Below, piece by piece: positions 18,237 through 27,613 of a stretch of DNA of 64,000 bases. Each line of letters starts with the position of its first letter. Position 1 is the stretch's first letter. The translations under genes and the position numbers were made by a program. Source of the DNA: Alphaproteobacteria bacterium (GTDB taxonomy: Bacteria > Pseudomonadota > Alphaproteobacteria > JANSWW01); the NCBI GenBank assembly GCA_024743275.1, contig JANSWW010000005.1, forward strand, positions 220,849-284,848, given 5' to 3'. Below the pieces are notes generated by a model. It was not told the origin of the DNA and searched no databases. It saw only the letters and a list, made by a program, of their open reading frames with translations.

Positions 18237-19733
18237 ATGAGCAACCGCCTCACCCTCACCCTGGACCCCCAGGCGCTCGCCACCGAGCTTTCGGGTCATC
18301 ACCTGATCAACGGCGCGCTGGTTCCGGCGAAGAGCGGCAAGACCTTCGACGTGATCAACCCGGCCACCGGCGACGTGGTCGCCCAGGCCGCCGAAGGCGA
18401 TGCCGCCGATGTCGAGGCCGCCGTCGCCGCCGCCAAGGCGGCCCAGGTCGAGTGGGCCAAGATGACCGGCCGCCAGCGCGGCAAGCTGATCGGTGAATGC
18501 GGCGCCCTGCTGACCGCCCACTCCGAGGAGATCGGTCGCCTGATCGCGCTGGAAACCGGCAAGGCCCTGCGCACCGAAAGCCGGGTCGAGGCGGGCGTGC
18601 TGGCCGACGCCTTTCATTTCCATGCCGGCCTCGGCTCGGAACTCAAGGGCGAGACCATCCCGTTCTCGCCGGACATGCTCACCCTGACGGTCCGTGAGCC
18701 GATCGGCGTCGTCGGGGCGATCATTCCCTGGAATGTGCCGCTCATGCTGATGGCGCTGAAGATCGCGCCGGCCCTGGTCGCCGGCAACGCGGTGGTGGTC
18801 AAGTCCGCCGAGGAGGCCCCGCTTGCCGTGCTACGGGTCTGTCAGATCATGAACCAGGTGCTGCCCGCCGGCCTGTTCAACATGCTCTCCGGCTTCGGCC
18901 CGGAATGCGGCGCGCCGCTGGTCGCCCATAAGGATGTCGGCAAGGTCACCTTCACCGGCTCCGTCGAGACCGGCAAGATCGTCTACAAGACGGCCGCCGA
19001 GAAGCTGATCCCGGTCACCCTGGAGCTGGGCGGCAAGTCGCCGATGATCGTCATGGCCGACGCCGACATGGACAAGGCAATTGCCGGTGCCGTCAGCGGC
19101 ATGCGCTTTACCCGCCAGGGCCAGTCCTGCACCGCCTGTAGCCGGATCTTCGTCCACGAGGACATCCACGACGCGTTTGTCGCCAAGCTCAAGGCCAAGG
19201 TCGACGCCATGGTGATGGGCGATCCGCTGGACGAGAAGACCGACATCGGCACGATCATCTCCTGCGAACAGTTCGACAAGGTCAACGGCTACATCAAGCT
19301 GGGCAAGGAAACCGCCGGCTCGGTCGCCCATGAATGCTCGGCCATGCCGACCGACGAGAAGTTACAGAAGGGCCTCTTCGTCCGCCCGGTGATCTTCACC
19401 GGCATCGGGAACGACGCCCGGATCGCGCGGGAGGAGATCTTCGGCCCGGTGACCTGCGTCATCAAATTCTCCGACTATGAGGAGATGCTGGAGCAGGCCA
19501 ACGATTCCGATTTCGGCCTTGCAGCGACCGTCTGGACCACCAACCTGAAGACGGCGCTGGACGCGACCAAGCGCCTGGAGGCCGGCTTCGTGCAGGTCAA
19601 CCAGAACCTGGTGGTTCAGCCCGGCCTCAGCTACGGCGGCGTGAAGCAGTCCGGCATCGGCAAAGAGGCCACCCTGGAAGCGATGTTGGAACACTTCACC
19701 CACAAGAAGACCATCATCCTGAACATGACGTAA
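18237..19733 (+). CDS. NAD(P)-dependent aldehyde dehydrogenase
   Basis: ALDH-superfamily enzyme of 498 residues. The cofactor segment IIPWNVPLMLMALKIAPAL, the general base Glu in VTLELGGKSPMIV, the catalytic Cys in GQSCTACSRIFV and the EEIFGPVTCVIKF block are all in the right order. The start ATG has AAAGGGA 7 nt upstream; the open frame runs further back but only through the CoA-transferase gene. Probably co-transcribed with the CoA-transferase. Semialdehyde or aromatic aldehyde specificity cannot be read from sequence. Confidence 0.94.
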   Translation: MSNRLTLTLDPQALATELSGHHLINGALVPAKSGKTFDVINPATGDVVAQAAEGDAADVEAAVAAAKAAQVEWAKMTGRQRGKLIGECGALLTAHSEEIGRLIALETGKALRTESRVEAGVLADAFHFHAGLGSELKGETIPFSPDMLTLTVREPIGVVGAIIPWNVPLMLMALKIAPALVAGNAVVVKSAEEAPLAVLRVCQIMNQVLPAGLFNMLSGFGPECGAPLVAHKDVGKVTFTGSVETGKIVYKTAAEKLIPVTLELGGKSPMIVMADADMDKAIAGAVSGMRFTRQGQSCTACSRIFVHEDIHDAFVAKLKAKVDAMVMGDPLDEKTDIGTIISCEQFDKVNGYIKLGKETAGSVAHECSAMPTDEKLQKGLFVRPVIFTGIGNDARIAREEIFGPVTCVIKFSDYEEMLEQANDSDFGLAATVWTTNLKTALDATKRLEAGFVQVNQNLVVQPGLSYGGVKQSGIGKEATLEAMLEHFTHKKTIILNMT

Positions 19734-19773
19734 CATAGGGATACGTCATTCAATCTGCTGAGGGAGGCCCCCG

Positions 19774-22146
19774 GTGAGACTTGTGAAGGGTTTGTTCTTG
19801 GGGATCGGCGTTCTCGTCGCCCTGCCCTTCGTGATCGTCGGGATCCTCGCGGCCCTTGCGGTCACCTCGCTGCCCGAGACCGAGGGCCGCCAAAAGGTCG
19901 CCGGTCTCGATCAGGCGATCGAGATCAGACGGGATGCCCGGGCCATCCCGCGCATTGTCGCCGAGGATATGGCGGGGGCCGCTTTCGGGCTCGGCTACGC
20001 CCATGCCCAGGACCGTCTGGTCCAGATGGAACTGATCCGCCGCTTCGGACGCGGCGAGGTCTCCGCCATCGTCGGGTCCCTGGGCCTTGGCACCGACAAG
20101 ATGATGCGGACCCTCGGGGTCCACCGGCTGGCGCTGGAGACCTATGAGCAGCTTCCGCCGGCCAGCAGGGATATCCTCGACGGTTATGCGGCCGGCGTGA
20201 ACGCCTGGCGCAGGGCCCATAGCGGGTTCCTGCCCCTCGAATTCCAGCTTCTCGCCCATGACTTCGAGCCGTGGCGGCCCGAAGACAGCCTCATCGTCCA
20301 GCGGCTGCTCGGCCTGATGCTGAGCTCCGACTGGCGGGACGAGGCCCGGCGGGTGAAGCTCGCCGGCACCTTGGAACCGCGGGAACTGGCCTTCTTTCTG
20401 AGCGACGAGGGCGTGGTCCCGGCCATTCCACCGATGGGCCATCCCCTGCCGAAGGACACCGCCGCCCTGATCCAGGATGTGGTCGACGGTTGGCCGGCGG
20501 CCATCGCGCCCCGGCGGGCGAGCAACGCCTGGGCCGTGGACGGCAGCCGGTCGGTCAGCGGCCGGCCCATTCTGGCGAGCGACCCCCATCTCGGCGTTCT
20601 CGCCCCGAATATCTGGTACGCGGCCCGGCTCGAGGCCGACGGCAAGATGGTCGTCGGCGGTACCATTCCGGGCGCGCCCCTGGTGATGATCGGGCATAAC
20701 GGCAAGATCGCCTGGGGTCTGACGACCGCCTATGCCGACACCGCCGATCTCGTCATCGAGCGTCTGGCCGGCGAGAATGGCAGCCGCTATCTCACCCAGA
20801 ACGGCCCGAAGGACTTCACGGTCCGGGAAGAGGTCATCGAGGTGCGCTTCGGCGATCCGGAGGTGATCCAGGTGCGGGAGACCCGGCATGGTCCCGTCGT
20901 CTCCGATGCCGTATCGTCGGTCGGCGCCATCACGGGGTCGGGGACCGCTCTTGTCCTCAAGGCGACCGCTCTCGACCCCAACGACCGCTCGGCGGAGTCG
21001 CTGCTGCGCCTGAACATGGCCGAGAGCCGGGCCGAGGCCATGGAAGCGCTCGCCCTGTTCCAGTCGCCACAGCAGAACATCGTCTTCGCCGCCGCGACCG
21101 GCGAAATCGGCCTGATCACCGCCGGCGCCATGCCGAAACGGATCGACCAGAACGGCGGCCGCCTGCCGGCCGAGGGCTGGAAGCATGAGGCACTGTGGGA
21201 CGGCTATGTGCCGCTGCCGGCCCTGCCCCAGGTCCATTCCCCGGAGACCGGCGTGGTGCTCAACGCCAACGACCGCATCGCCCCGCCGGAGGATCCCTGG
21301 TTCGGCCAGGGTCCCTACACCGCCCCGTTCCGGGCGGAACGCATCGCCGAGCGGCTCAATCACCGGAAACTCTGGTCGGCCGAGACCATGGCCGCGTTGC
21401 AGATGGACAGCACCGGCATGGGAGCGACCCATCTCCTGCCCCTGCTGATGGCCAACCTCGACGAGGGACGGCTGACGAGCCCGGCCGGCCAACTCCTGGC
21501 GCAGTGGACCTACCGCATGGACCGGGAGCTCGCGGCGCCGCTGATCTACAACGCCTGGATCAAGGCGTTGTGGCCGAAGCTGATCGCCGACGATCTGGGC
21601 GACCATGCGGAGAGCTATCAACGGCCGAAACCGATCACCATGATCGGGATCCTGCGCGACCGGCCGCAATGGTGCGACGACCGGGCGACCCCCGATGTGG
21701 ACTCCTGCGCCGGTCTGATCCGCGCCTCCTTCGACGAGACGGTCGCCTCCCTGACCGAGGAGTTCGGGGACAAGTTGCGGAAATGGCGCTGGGGCACCGT
21801 TCACCAGACCCATTTCAAGGCCCTGCCCTTCGGCTATCTGCCGGTGATCGGCCCGCTCTTCACGGTGAGCGAGGAAACCGACGGCGGCCCCCACAGCATC
21901 CTGCGCGCCGCCATGAGCTATCGGGGGGCGACCCCCTTCGCCAATGTCCACACCGCCGGTCTGCGCATGGCGGTCGACCTGGGGATGCCGGAAGAGGCGC
22001 GATTCATGGTCGCCCTCGGACAATCGGGCAATCTCTATTCCCGCCATTATCGCGATCTCGCCACGGCCTGGGCCAACGGCGAGACATTCACCATCCCGTC
22101 CGATCCCGGACCCGAGGCGGAGATCCTGCAGCTTCTCCCGCGCTAG
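19774..22146 (+). CDS. Penicillin acylase family protein (Ntn-hydrolase)
   Basis: 790 residues starting at a GTG preceded by AGGGAGG. An N-terminal hydrophobic helix (about 5-32) acts as signal or anchor, placing the enzyme in the periplasm. The family precursor cleaves itself to expose an N-terminal Ser; the Ser of RRASNAWAVDGSRS (residue about 250) is the expected nucleophile, and the alpha and beta chains lie before and after it. Relatives act on penicillins, acyl-homoserine lactones or other N-acyl amides, so quorum-signal degradation is possible but unproven. It runs in the same direction as ilvA, 37 nt apart. Confidence 0.9.
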   Translation: MRLVKGLFLGIGVLVALPFVIVGILAALAVTSLPETEGRQKVAGLDQAIEIRRDARAIPRIVAEDMAGAAFGLGYAHAQDRLVQMELIRRFGRGEVSAIVGSLGLGTDKMMRTLGVHRLALETYEQLPPASRDILDGYAAGVNAWRRAHSGFLPLEFQLLAHDFEPWRPEDSLIVQRLLGLMLSSDWRDEARRVKLAGTLEPRELAFFLSDEGVVPAIPPMGHPLPKDTAALIQDVVDGWPAAIAPRRASNAWAVDGSRSVSGRPILASDPHLGVLAPNIWYAARLEADGKMVVGGTIPGAPLVMIGHNGKIAWGLTTAYADTADLVIERLAGENGSRYLTQNGPKDFTVREEVIEVRFGDPEVIQVRETRHGPVVSDAVSSVGAITGSGTALVLKATALDPNDRSAESLLRLNMAESRAEAMEALALFQSPQQNIVFAAATGEIGLITAGAMPKRIDQNGGRLPAEGWKHEALWDGYVPLPALPQVHSPETGVVLNANDRIAPPEDPWFGQGPYTAPFRAERIAERLNHRKLWSAETMAALQMDSTGMGATHLLPLLMANLDEGRLTSPAGQLLAQWTYRMDRELAAPLIYNAWIKALWPKLIADDLGDHAESYQRPKPITMIGILRDRPQWCDDRATPDVDSCAGLIRASFDETVASLTEEFGDKLRKWRWGTVHQTHFKALPFGYLPVIGPLFTVSEETDGGPHSILRAAMSYRGATPFANVHTAGLRMAVDLGMPEEARFMVALGQSGNLYSRHYRDLATAWANGETFTIPSDPGPEAEILQLLPR

Positions 22147-22183
22147 GGCGGTGCTTCGGCGGATCGCTTTCGAGGTCACCGCC

Positions 22184-23419
22184 ATGAACATGCCGCCGAA
22201 CCTGCCCGTCTCCTATCAGGACATCGTCGACGCCGCCCGGGTTCTCGACGGGAAGATCGTCGCCACACCGACGATCCCGGCCGGCGGCATCTCCGCCGAC
22301 GTGGGGACCGAGGTCGCCCTAAAGTTGGAGAACCTCCAGCGGACGGGCTCGTTCAAGGATCGCGGCTCCTACCTCCGTCTCAGCAAGCTCGACGCCGACC
22401 AGAAGGCCCGGGGAGTCATCGCCATGAGTGCCGGCAATCACGCCCAGGGCGTGGCCTACAACGCCCGGCGGCTGGGCATCCCCGCGACCATCGTGATGCC
22501 CGAGGGCACCCCGTTCACAAAGATCGAACGAACCCGCTCCCACGGCGCCAAGATCGTGCTGACCGGCGAGACCCTTCAGGAATGTAAGCCCGAGACAGAG
22601 CGTTTGGCGGCCGAGCAAGGGCTCACCCTGATCCACCCCTATGACGACCCCGTGGTCGTGGCGGGACAGGGCACGGTCGGCCTCGAAATGCTGACGGCGG
22701 AACCGGATCTGGACGTCATCGTCGTGCCGATCGGGGGCGGCGGAATCGGTTCCGGGGTCGCCATCGCCGCCAAGTCGATCAAGCCGGGGATTGAGGTGAT
22801 CGGGGTCGAGGTCGAGGCCTATCCCTCCATGTATCAGGCGATCCACAAGCTGCCGCCGACGTCGGGCGGACCGACCATCGCCGAGGGAATTGCCGTCAAG
22901 GGTCCGGGGGCCGTGAACATCGAGATCTGCTCCGCCCTGCTCGACGATATCCTGATGGTCTCGGAGACCGAGATCGAATGCGCGATCCAGCTTCTCGTCG
23001 AAAGCCAGAAGGTGGTCGCCGAGGGAGCGGGTGCCGCGGGAATCGCCGCCCTGCTGGCCCATTCCGAACGGTTCCACGGCAAGCGGACCGGCGTGGTGAT
23101 CTGCGGCGGCAACATCGATTCCCGCATCCTGAGCTCGATCCTGCTACGCGGCCTGAGCCGCGACGGCCGCCTCGTGCGGTTGCGGGTGGAGATCACCGAC
23201 CGGCCAGGCGTGATGGCGCAAATCGCCTTCATCCTTGGCGAGGCCGGAACCAACATCGTCGAGGTCCAGCACCAACGGCTGTTCGTCGACCTGCCGATCA
23301 AGCGCGCCGATCTCGACTTCGTCATCGAGACCCGCAACGCCGATCATGTGCAGGAGGTACTCGAGGCTCTGACCCAGGCCGGGTTCAGCGCCCAGATCCT
23401 GCCCATGGGGCGAGGCTAA
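22184..23419 (+). CDS. ilvA: Threonine ammonia-lyase with C-terminal ACT domain
   Basis: PLP enzyme of 411 residues converting threonine to 2-oxobutyrate and ammonia. The Schiff-base Lys is in RTGSFKDRGSYLR, the substrate loop is SAGNHAQGVAYNA and the phosphate-binding loop GGGGIGSGVAIA. The C-terminal 80 residues (LRVEITDRPGVMAQIAFILG) form an ACT regulatory domain. The short form with one ACT is typical of TdcB-like and many biosynthetic bacterial enzymes; serine/threonine dehydratase is the alternative name. The start lies 37 nt after the acylase gene. Confidence 0.92.
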   Translation: MNMPPNLPVSYQDIVDAARVLDGKIVATPTIPAGGISADVGTEVALKLENLQRTGSFKDRGSYLRLSKLDADQKARGVIAMSAGNHAQGVAYNARRLGIPATIVMPEGTPFTKIERTRSHGAKIVLTGETLQECKPETERLAAEQGLTLIHPYDDPVVVAGQGTVGLEMLTAEPDLDVIVVPIGGGGIGSGVAIAAKSIKPGIEVIGVEVEAYPSMYQAIHKLPPTSGGPTIAEGIAVKGPGAVNIEICSALLDDILMVSETEIECAIQLLVESQKVVAEGAGAAGIAALLAHSERFHGKRTGVVICGGNIDSRILSSILLRGLSRDGRLVRLRVEITDRPGVMAQIAFILGEAGTNIVEVQHQRLFVDLPIKRADLDFVIETRNADHVQEVLEALTQAGFSAQILPMGRG

Positions 23420-23528
23420 TTCAGCCACGAAGGGCAACGCACCCTTTCCGAAAGGACATGGCCAGGGCGGTTTCCCCGGCTATCGCGCGGGTTTACGGTG
23501 CGCGGGAAACGTAGCGCATAAGGTCCCC

Positions 23529-24422
23529 ATGGCCGACGGCTCCCCCTCTTCCGCAGGGTCGCTCTTCATCAAGGCGACGCCGCTTATCTTCGTGCTGCTG
23601 TGGAGCACCGGCTTCATCGGCGCCAAGCTCGGCCTGCCCCATGCGGAGCCGATGACCATGCTGTCGCTCCGCTTCTTCATCGTGGCCGGCATCCTGGCGG
23701 CGGCCGCCTTCCTGTTCCGCTCCGCCTGGCCGTCGCCGCGCCAGGCTTTCCACACGGCCGTGGCCGGCTTGGCGCTGCACGGGGTCTATCTCGGCGGGGT
23801 CTTCGCGGCCATCGACATCGGAGTCGAGGCCGGGGCCTCCGCCCTCATCGTCTCCTGCCAGCCGCTGCTGGTCGCGGCGTTGGCCGGCCCGGTTCTGGGC
23901 GAGACCGTGACCCGTCGGCAATGGGCCGGCCTGCTGCTGGGCCTGATCGGCGTCGTCCTGGTCATTCAGCAAAAGCTTGCGGCCGGCCTTGGCACGCCCT
24001 TCGGCATGGCACTCTGTGTGATGGCCCTGTTCGGCATCACCTTCGCGACGCTCTACCAGAAGAAATACTGCGCCCAGATCAATCTTGTGACCGGCAACGC
24101 CATTCAGGCCTTCGCCGTCGCCGTCGCGCTCGGCCTGATCGCGCTGGCCATCGAGACCCGCGAGATCACCTGGCATCCGGACTTCGTGATCGCGCTGGTC
24201 TGGCTCGTGTTCGTCCTGTCCATCGGGGCGATCAGCCTGTTGTTTCTACTGATCCGCAGAGGCGCGGCCGCCAAGGTCTCAAGTCTCTTCTTCCTGGTCC
24301 CGCCGGCGACCGCCGTGATCGCCTGGTTGCTGTTCGGCGAAACCTTCGGAACGGTGGCGCTGGTCGGTATGGGCCTGGTCGTCACCGGTGTCGCAATGGT
24401 GAACCTACAACCCAAATCTTGA
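23529..24422 (+). CDS. DMT-superfamily (EamA) transporter
   Basis: 297 residues with about ten transmembrane helices in two EamA repeats (about 15-140 and 155-292). The opening FVLLWSTGFIGAKLGLPHAEP is typical of RhaT/EamA exporters in proteobacteria. It probably exports amino acids or other metabolites. It stands between ilvA and cysK on the same strand; no specific substrate can be inferred. Confidence 0.9.
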   Translation: MADGSPSSAGSLFIKATPLIFVLLWSTGFIGAKLGLPHAEPMTMLSLRFFIVAGILAAAAFLFRSAWPSPRQAFHTAVAGLALHGVYLGGVFAAIDIGVEAGASALIVSCQPLLVAALAGPVLGETVTRRQWAGLLLGLIGVVLVIQQKLAAGLGTPFGMALCVMALFGITFATLYQKKYCAQINLVTGNAIQAFAVAVALGLIALAIETREITWHPDFVIALVWLVFVLSIGAISLLFLLIRRGAAAKVSSLFFLVPPATAVIAWLLFGETFGTVALVGMGLVVTGVAMVNLQPKS

Positions 24423-24484
24423 TATAGGCGCCGGACCGGCGTCGTGGTTTAAGTCGGACGACTGTCTAGGGAGAAGGTAACGTC

Positions 24485-25492
24485 ATGGATATCAAGGACG
24501 GCTTTATCGGCGCGATCGGCAACACGCCGCTCATCAAGTTGCGCCACGCCAGCGAGGCCACCGGCTGCACCATTCTCGGCAAGGCGGAGTTCGCCAATCC
24601 AGGCGGGTCGGTAAAGGACCGTGCCGCCCTGGCGATCGTCGAGGACGCGGAGAAGAAGGGCCTGCTGCAGCCCGGCGGTACGATCGTCGAGGGCACGGCG
24701 GGCAATACCGGCATCGGGCTCGCGCTGGTCGGCAATGCCCGCGGCTACAAGACGATCATCGTCATCCCGGAGACCCAGAGCCAGGAGAAGATGGACATGC
24801 TCCGGCTCTGTGGTGTCGATCTCCGCCCCGTGCCGGCCAAGCCCTTCAAGGACCCGGACAACTATGTCCATGTCTCCCGCCGCCTCGCCGAGGAGGTCGA
24901 CAAGACCAATCCCCAGGGCGCCATCTGGGCCAATCAGTTCGACAACACCGCCAACCGCGACGGCCACTAGCGGACGACCGGCCCGGAAATCTGGCACCAG
25001 ACCGACGGGACCGTCGACGCCTTCACCTGCGCCTGCGGCACCGGCGGCACGCTGGCCGGCGTCGGCATGGCGCTGAAGGACCGGAACAAGGACGTCCGCG
25101 TCGTGCTGGCCGACCCGATGGGGGCGGCGCTCTATCACTACTATAAGCATGGTGAGTTGAAGGCCGAGGGCAGCTCGATCACCGAAGGCATCGGTCAAGG
25201 CCGGATCACCGCCAATCTGGAAGGGGCCCCGGTCGACGACGCCATACAGATCACCGATCCGGATTGGCTGCCGGTCTGCTTCGATCTGGTGATGAAGGAA
25301 GGCCTGGTGCTTGGCGGGTCCGCTGCCCTGAATGTCGCCGCCGCGATCCGGGTCGCGAAGGAGATGGGGCCGGGCCACACCATCGTCACGATCCTCTGCG
25401 ACAGCGGTCAGCGCTATCAGTCGAAACTGTTCAACCCGGCCTTCCTCAAGGAGAAAGGCCTGCCGACGCCGCCTTGGCTGGATCGGGCTTAA
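24485..25492 (+). pseudogene. cysK: Cysteine synthase A gene interrupted by an in-frame amber codon
   Basis: Full-length O-acetylserine sulfhydrylase coding sequence (335 sense codons) except for a TAG at 24968-24970 (codon 162), within [22 protein letters not shown]. Family members usually have Tyr or another residue here, so one base change (TAT or TAC to TAG) would explain it. Everything else is intact and in frame: the PLP Lys in [14 protein letters not shown], the substrate loop [12 protein letters not shown], the phosphate loop CACGTGGTLAGVG and the C-terminus. The start has AGGGAGAAGG upstream. The product would stop before the phosphate-binding loop. A recent nonsense mutation, sequencing error or readthrough are all possible. 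Confidence 0.88.
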
Positions 25493-25565
25493 CCCCGGGA
25501 TTGAACGAACACGTGCGATCTTTAATATCCATCGCCAACGAAGGATAACAAACGCCGAGGATCCC

Positions 25566-26417
25566 ATGCCCACATCTAAGCCCGATTGCCTTGTCACGAC
25601 CCAATGGCTGGCGGACCATCTCGACGCGCCCGATCTCAGGATCGTCGACGCCACCTATTTCCTGCCGGGGACGGGCCGGGATCCGCGGGCGGAATACGCG
25701 GATGAGCACATCCCGGGCGCCCAGTTCTTCGACATCGAGGACATCTCGGACGACAAGAACCCCTTGCCCCATATGCTGCCGCCACAGGAGAAGTTCGCCA
25801 GCCGCATGCGCAAGATGGGGATCGGCGACGGCAACCGGGTCATCGTCTACGACACCCACGGCCTGTTCTCGGCGCCGCGGGTCTGGTGGATGTTCCGGGC
25901 CTTCCAGCATACGGATGTGGCGGTGCTCGACGGCGGCCTGCCGAAGTGGAAGGCCGAGGGCCGGCCGGTCACCGACGAGATCCCGCTGCTCACCGAGCGC
26001 CATTTCACCGCCCGGCTCGACAACATGCTGGTGCGCACGGTCTCGCAGGTCGCGCGCAACATCGAGAGCGGCAAGGAGCAATTCCTCGATGCCCGCTCGC
26101 CCGGCCGGTTCGCCGGCACCGACCCGGAGGTCCGCCCGGGCCTGCGATCCGGTCATATTCCGGGCAGCCTCAACGTCCCCCTGACCGCGTTGATCAACCC
26201 CGAGGACAAGACCCTCAAAAAGGGCGACGCGCTCAGGGCCGTGTTCAAGGACGCGGGTGTCAATCTCGACAAGCCCCTCGCCACCACCTGCGGGTCCGGG
26301 GTAACCGCCTGCGGGGTGGCGCTCGGCCTCTATCTTCTCGGCCATGATCGGGTTCCGGTCTATGACGGCTCCTGGACCGAATGGGGTGCGCGGGAAGATC
26401 TGCCGGTCGAAACCTAG
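25566..26417 (+). CDS. sseA: 3-mercaptopyruvate sulfurtransferase
   Basis: 283 residues with two rhodanese domains. The first (about 10-140) is inactive and contains RDPRAEYADEHIPGAQFFDI. The second carries the active-site loop TCGSGVTACGVALGLYLLG, the CG(S/T)GVT signature of 3-mercaptopyruvate sulfurtransferases rather than the thiosulfate type. It transfers sulfur from 3-mercaptopyruvate to thiols or cyanide. Directly follows cysK on the same strand, so the two form a cysteine-related unit. ATG 25566 is chosen because the upstream frame only overlaps cysK. Confidence 0.92.
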   Translation: MPTSKPDCLVTTQWLADHLDAPDLRIVDATYFLPGTGRDPRAEYADEHIPGAQFFDIEDISDDKNPLPHMLPPQEKFASRMRKMGIGDGNRVIVYDTHGLFSAPRVWWMFRAFQHTDVAVLDGGLPKWKAEGRPVTDEIPLLTERHFTARLDNMLVRTVSQVARNIESGKEQFLDARSPGRFAGTDPEVRPGLRSGHIPGSLNVPLTALINPEDKTLKKGDALRAVFKDAGVNLDKPLATTCGSGVTACGVALGLYLLGHDRVPVYDGSWTEWGAREDLPVET

Positions 26418-26465
26418 AAGCGGGTGCCGTGGGCGGGATCTCGACCCGGCCGGTAACCGATACGG

Positions 26466-26639
26466 ATGGCAAGGGACGAGGGTGAGGATCGGGAAATCCC
26501 GAAAATCCAATTGCTTATTCGCGGCCCCAGCACCAAAGTACTGAGCTTCTACGAGCATCTCGGTTGCGCGGTACAGGAACGGATCGTCATGTCCAAGGAA
26601 CTGTTCAGCGTCACCGGATACAAGGGGCCACGGGATTGA
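26466..26639 (+). pseudogene. C-terminal remnant of a GNAT acetyltransferase
   Basis: A 57-codon frame encodes IPKIQLLIRGPSTKVLSFYE and HLGCAVQERIVMSKEL, which matches the final strand-helix-strand of GNAT enzymes (consensus-like IPKIQLMVR, N-x-x-V-x-x-FYE-x-LGY, MGK-x-L). The N-terminal two thirds, with the acetyl-CoA loop, are missing, and I see no trace of them upstream. Its stop (TGA 26637-26639) overlaps the TTG start proposed for the next GNAT gene. Probably a deletion remnant rather than a functional peptide. Confidence 0.65.
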
Positions 26640-27199
26640 GCCATTCCTTCACCGATACGCTGGAAACCATCGTCACCTCGCTGGAGATGCTGAGTCCGCC
26701 GACCCGCCCCTCCGTGCCGGCCCCGATGGGCAAGCTCGCCCTGCTCCGGCTCGATCCGCCGACCCTCACCTTCTATCGCTTCCTGTACGATACCGTGGGC
26801 GCCGACTGGGCCTGGACCGACCGTCGGCTGATCGACGACGACGACCTCGCCGACGCGATCTTTCAGGAGGCGGTCGAGATCTACGTCCTCTATAGCGGCG
26901 GCGTGCCCGCCGGGTTCACCGAGATCGACCGGGGCGCCTATGACGATGTGGAGCTCAAATATTTTGGTCTGATGCCCGACTTCATCGGCCATGGGCTCGG
27001 CTGGTACTTCCTCAATTGGGCCATCGACAAGGCATGGTCGAACAATCCCAAACGGGTCTGGGTCCATACCTGCGACCTCGATCACCCGCGTGCCCTGCCC
27101 AACTATCAGAAAGCCGGATTCGTCGCTTTCGACCGACGCCCCGGCGTGGTCGCCCATCCCCGGCTTGTCGGGCTGGAGATCCCCGCCCATCGGCGATAG
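26636..27199 (+). CDS. GNAT-family N-acetyltransferase
   Basis: About 187 residues. The body is GNAT-like: TFYRFLYDTVGADWAWTDRR, then EIYVLYSGGVPAGFTEIDRG, the motif A segment ELKYFGLMPDFIGHGLGWYF, and the C-terminal DHPRALPNYQKAGFVAFDRR. The start is uncertain: TTG 26636-26638 has AAGGGG about 9 nt upstream and keeps the conserved TSLEMLSPPTRP region; ATG 26687 would begin inside that stretch. Substrate unknown. Convergent with the VOC gene. Confidence 0.83.
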   Translation: MSHSFTDTLETIVTSLEMLSPPTRPSVPAPMGKLALLRLDPPTLTFYRFLYDTVGADWAWTDRRLIDDDDLADAIFQEAVEIYVLYSGGVPAGFTEIDRGAYDDVELKYFGLMPDFIGHGLGWYFLNWAIDKAWSNNPKRVWVHTCDLDHPRALPNYQKAGFVAFDRRPGVVAHPRLVGLEIPAHRR

Positions 27200-27206
27200 G
27201 GCCGGG

Positions 27207-27590
27207 TCAATCTTCCGGCAATTCGACCAGCGTGAGGATATTCCCCGACGGGTCGGAGAAATGGACGAGCCGTCCGCCCCAATCCTGGGGTTCAGGGGGC
27301 CCGTCGAAGGAAACGCCCTTCTTTTGCAAAGCCTTATAAGCCTCCTCCGCATCGGCGACGACGAAGGAGAGGCCGGTGAAGCGGCCGAGCAGTTCGGCCG
27401 CCTCCGGGTCCTCGTCCGCATCGACCCGCTCGATCAGTAGCCGCGAGGCCTGGGTATCGAAAATGGCGATGTCGTCCGTCGCGGTGACCTGCGGCAGGCC
27501 CAGCATCATGCCGTAAAACAGGCGGGCCTTCTGGAGATCGTCCACGAAGACCCGCGCAAAGGCCATCGGCCCGAGAAGAGTGTCCGGCAT
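27207..27590 (-). CDS. VOC-family (glyoxalase/bleomycin-resistance fold) protein
   Basis: 127 residues with two beta-alpha-beta-beta-beta repeats: the first begins at AFARVFVDDLQKARLFYGMMLGL and the second around LSFVVADAEEAYKALQKKG, ending HFSDPSGNILTLVELPED. The final E in TLVELPED is a usual metal ligand. Members include glyoxalase I, dioxygenases and antibiotic-binding proteins; nothing here points to one of them. It lies 23 nt after the aapP stop and may be the last gene of that operon. Confidence 0.85.
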   Translation of the reverse strand: MPDTLLGPMAFARVFVDDLQKARLFYGMMLGLPQVTATDDIAIFDTQASRLLIERVDADEDPEAAELLGRFTGLSFVVADAEEAYKALQKKGVSFDGPPEPQDWGGRLVHFSDPSGNILTLVELPED

Positions 27591-27613
27591 GTCCGTTGGA
27601 ACCCGCCTTCGGC

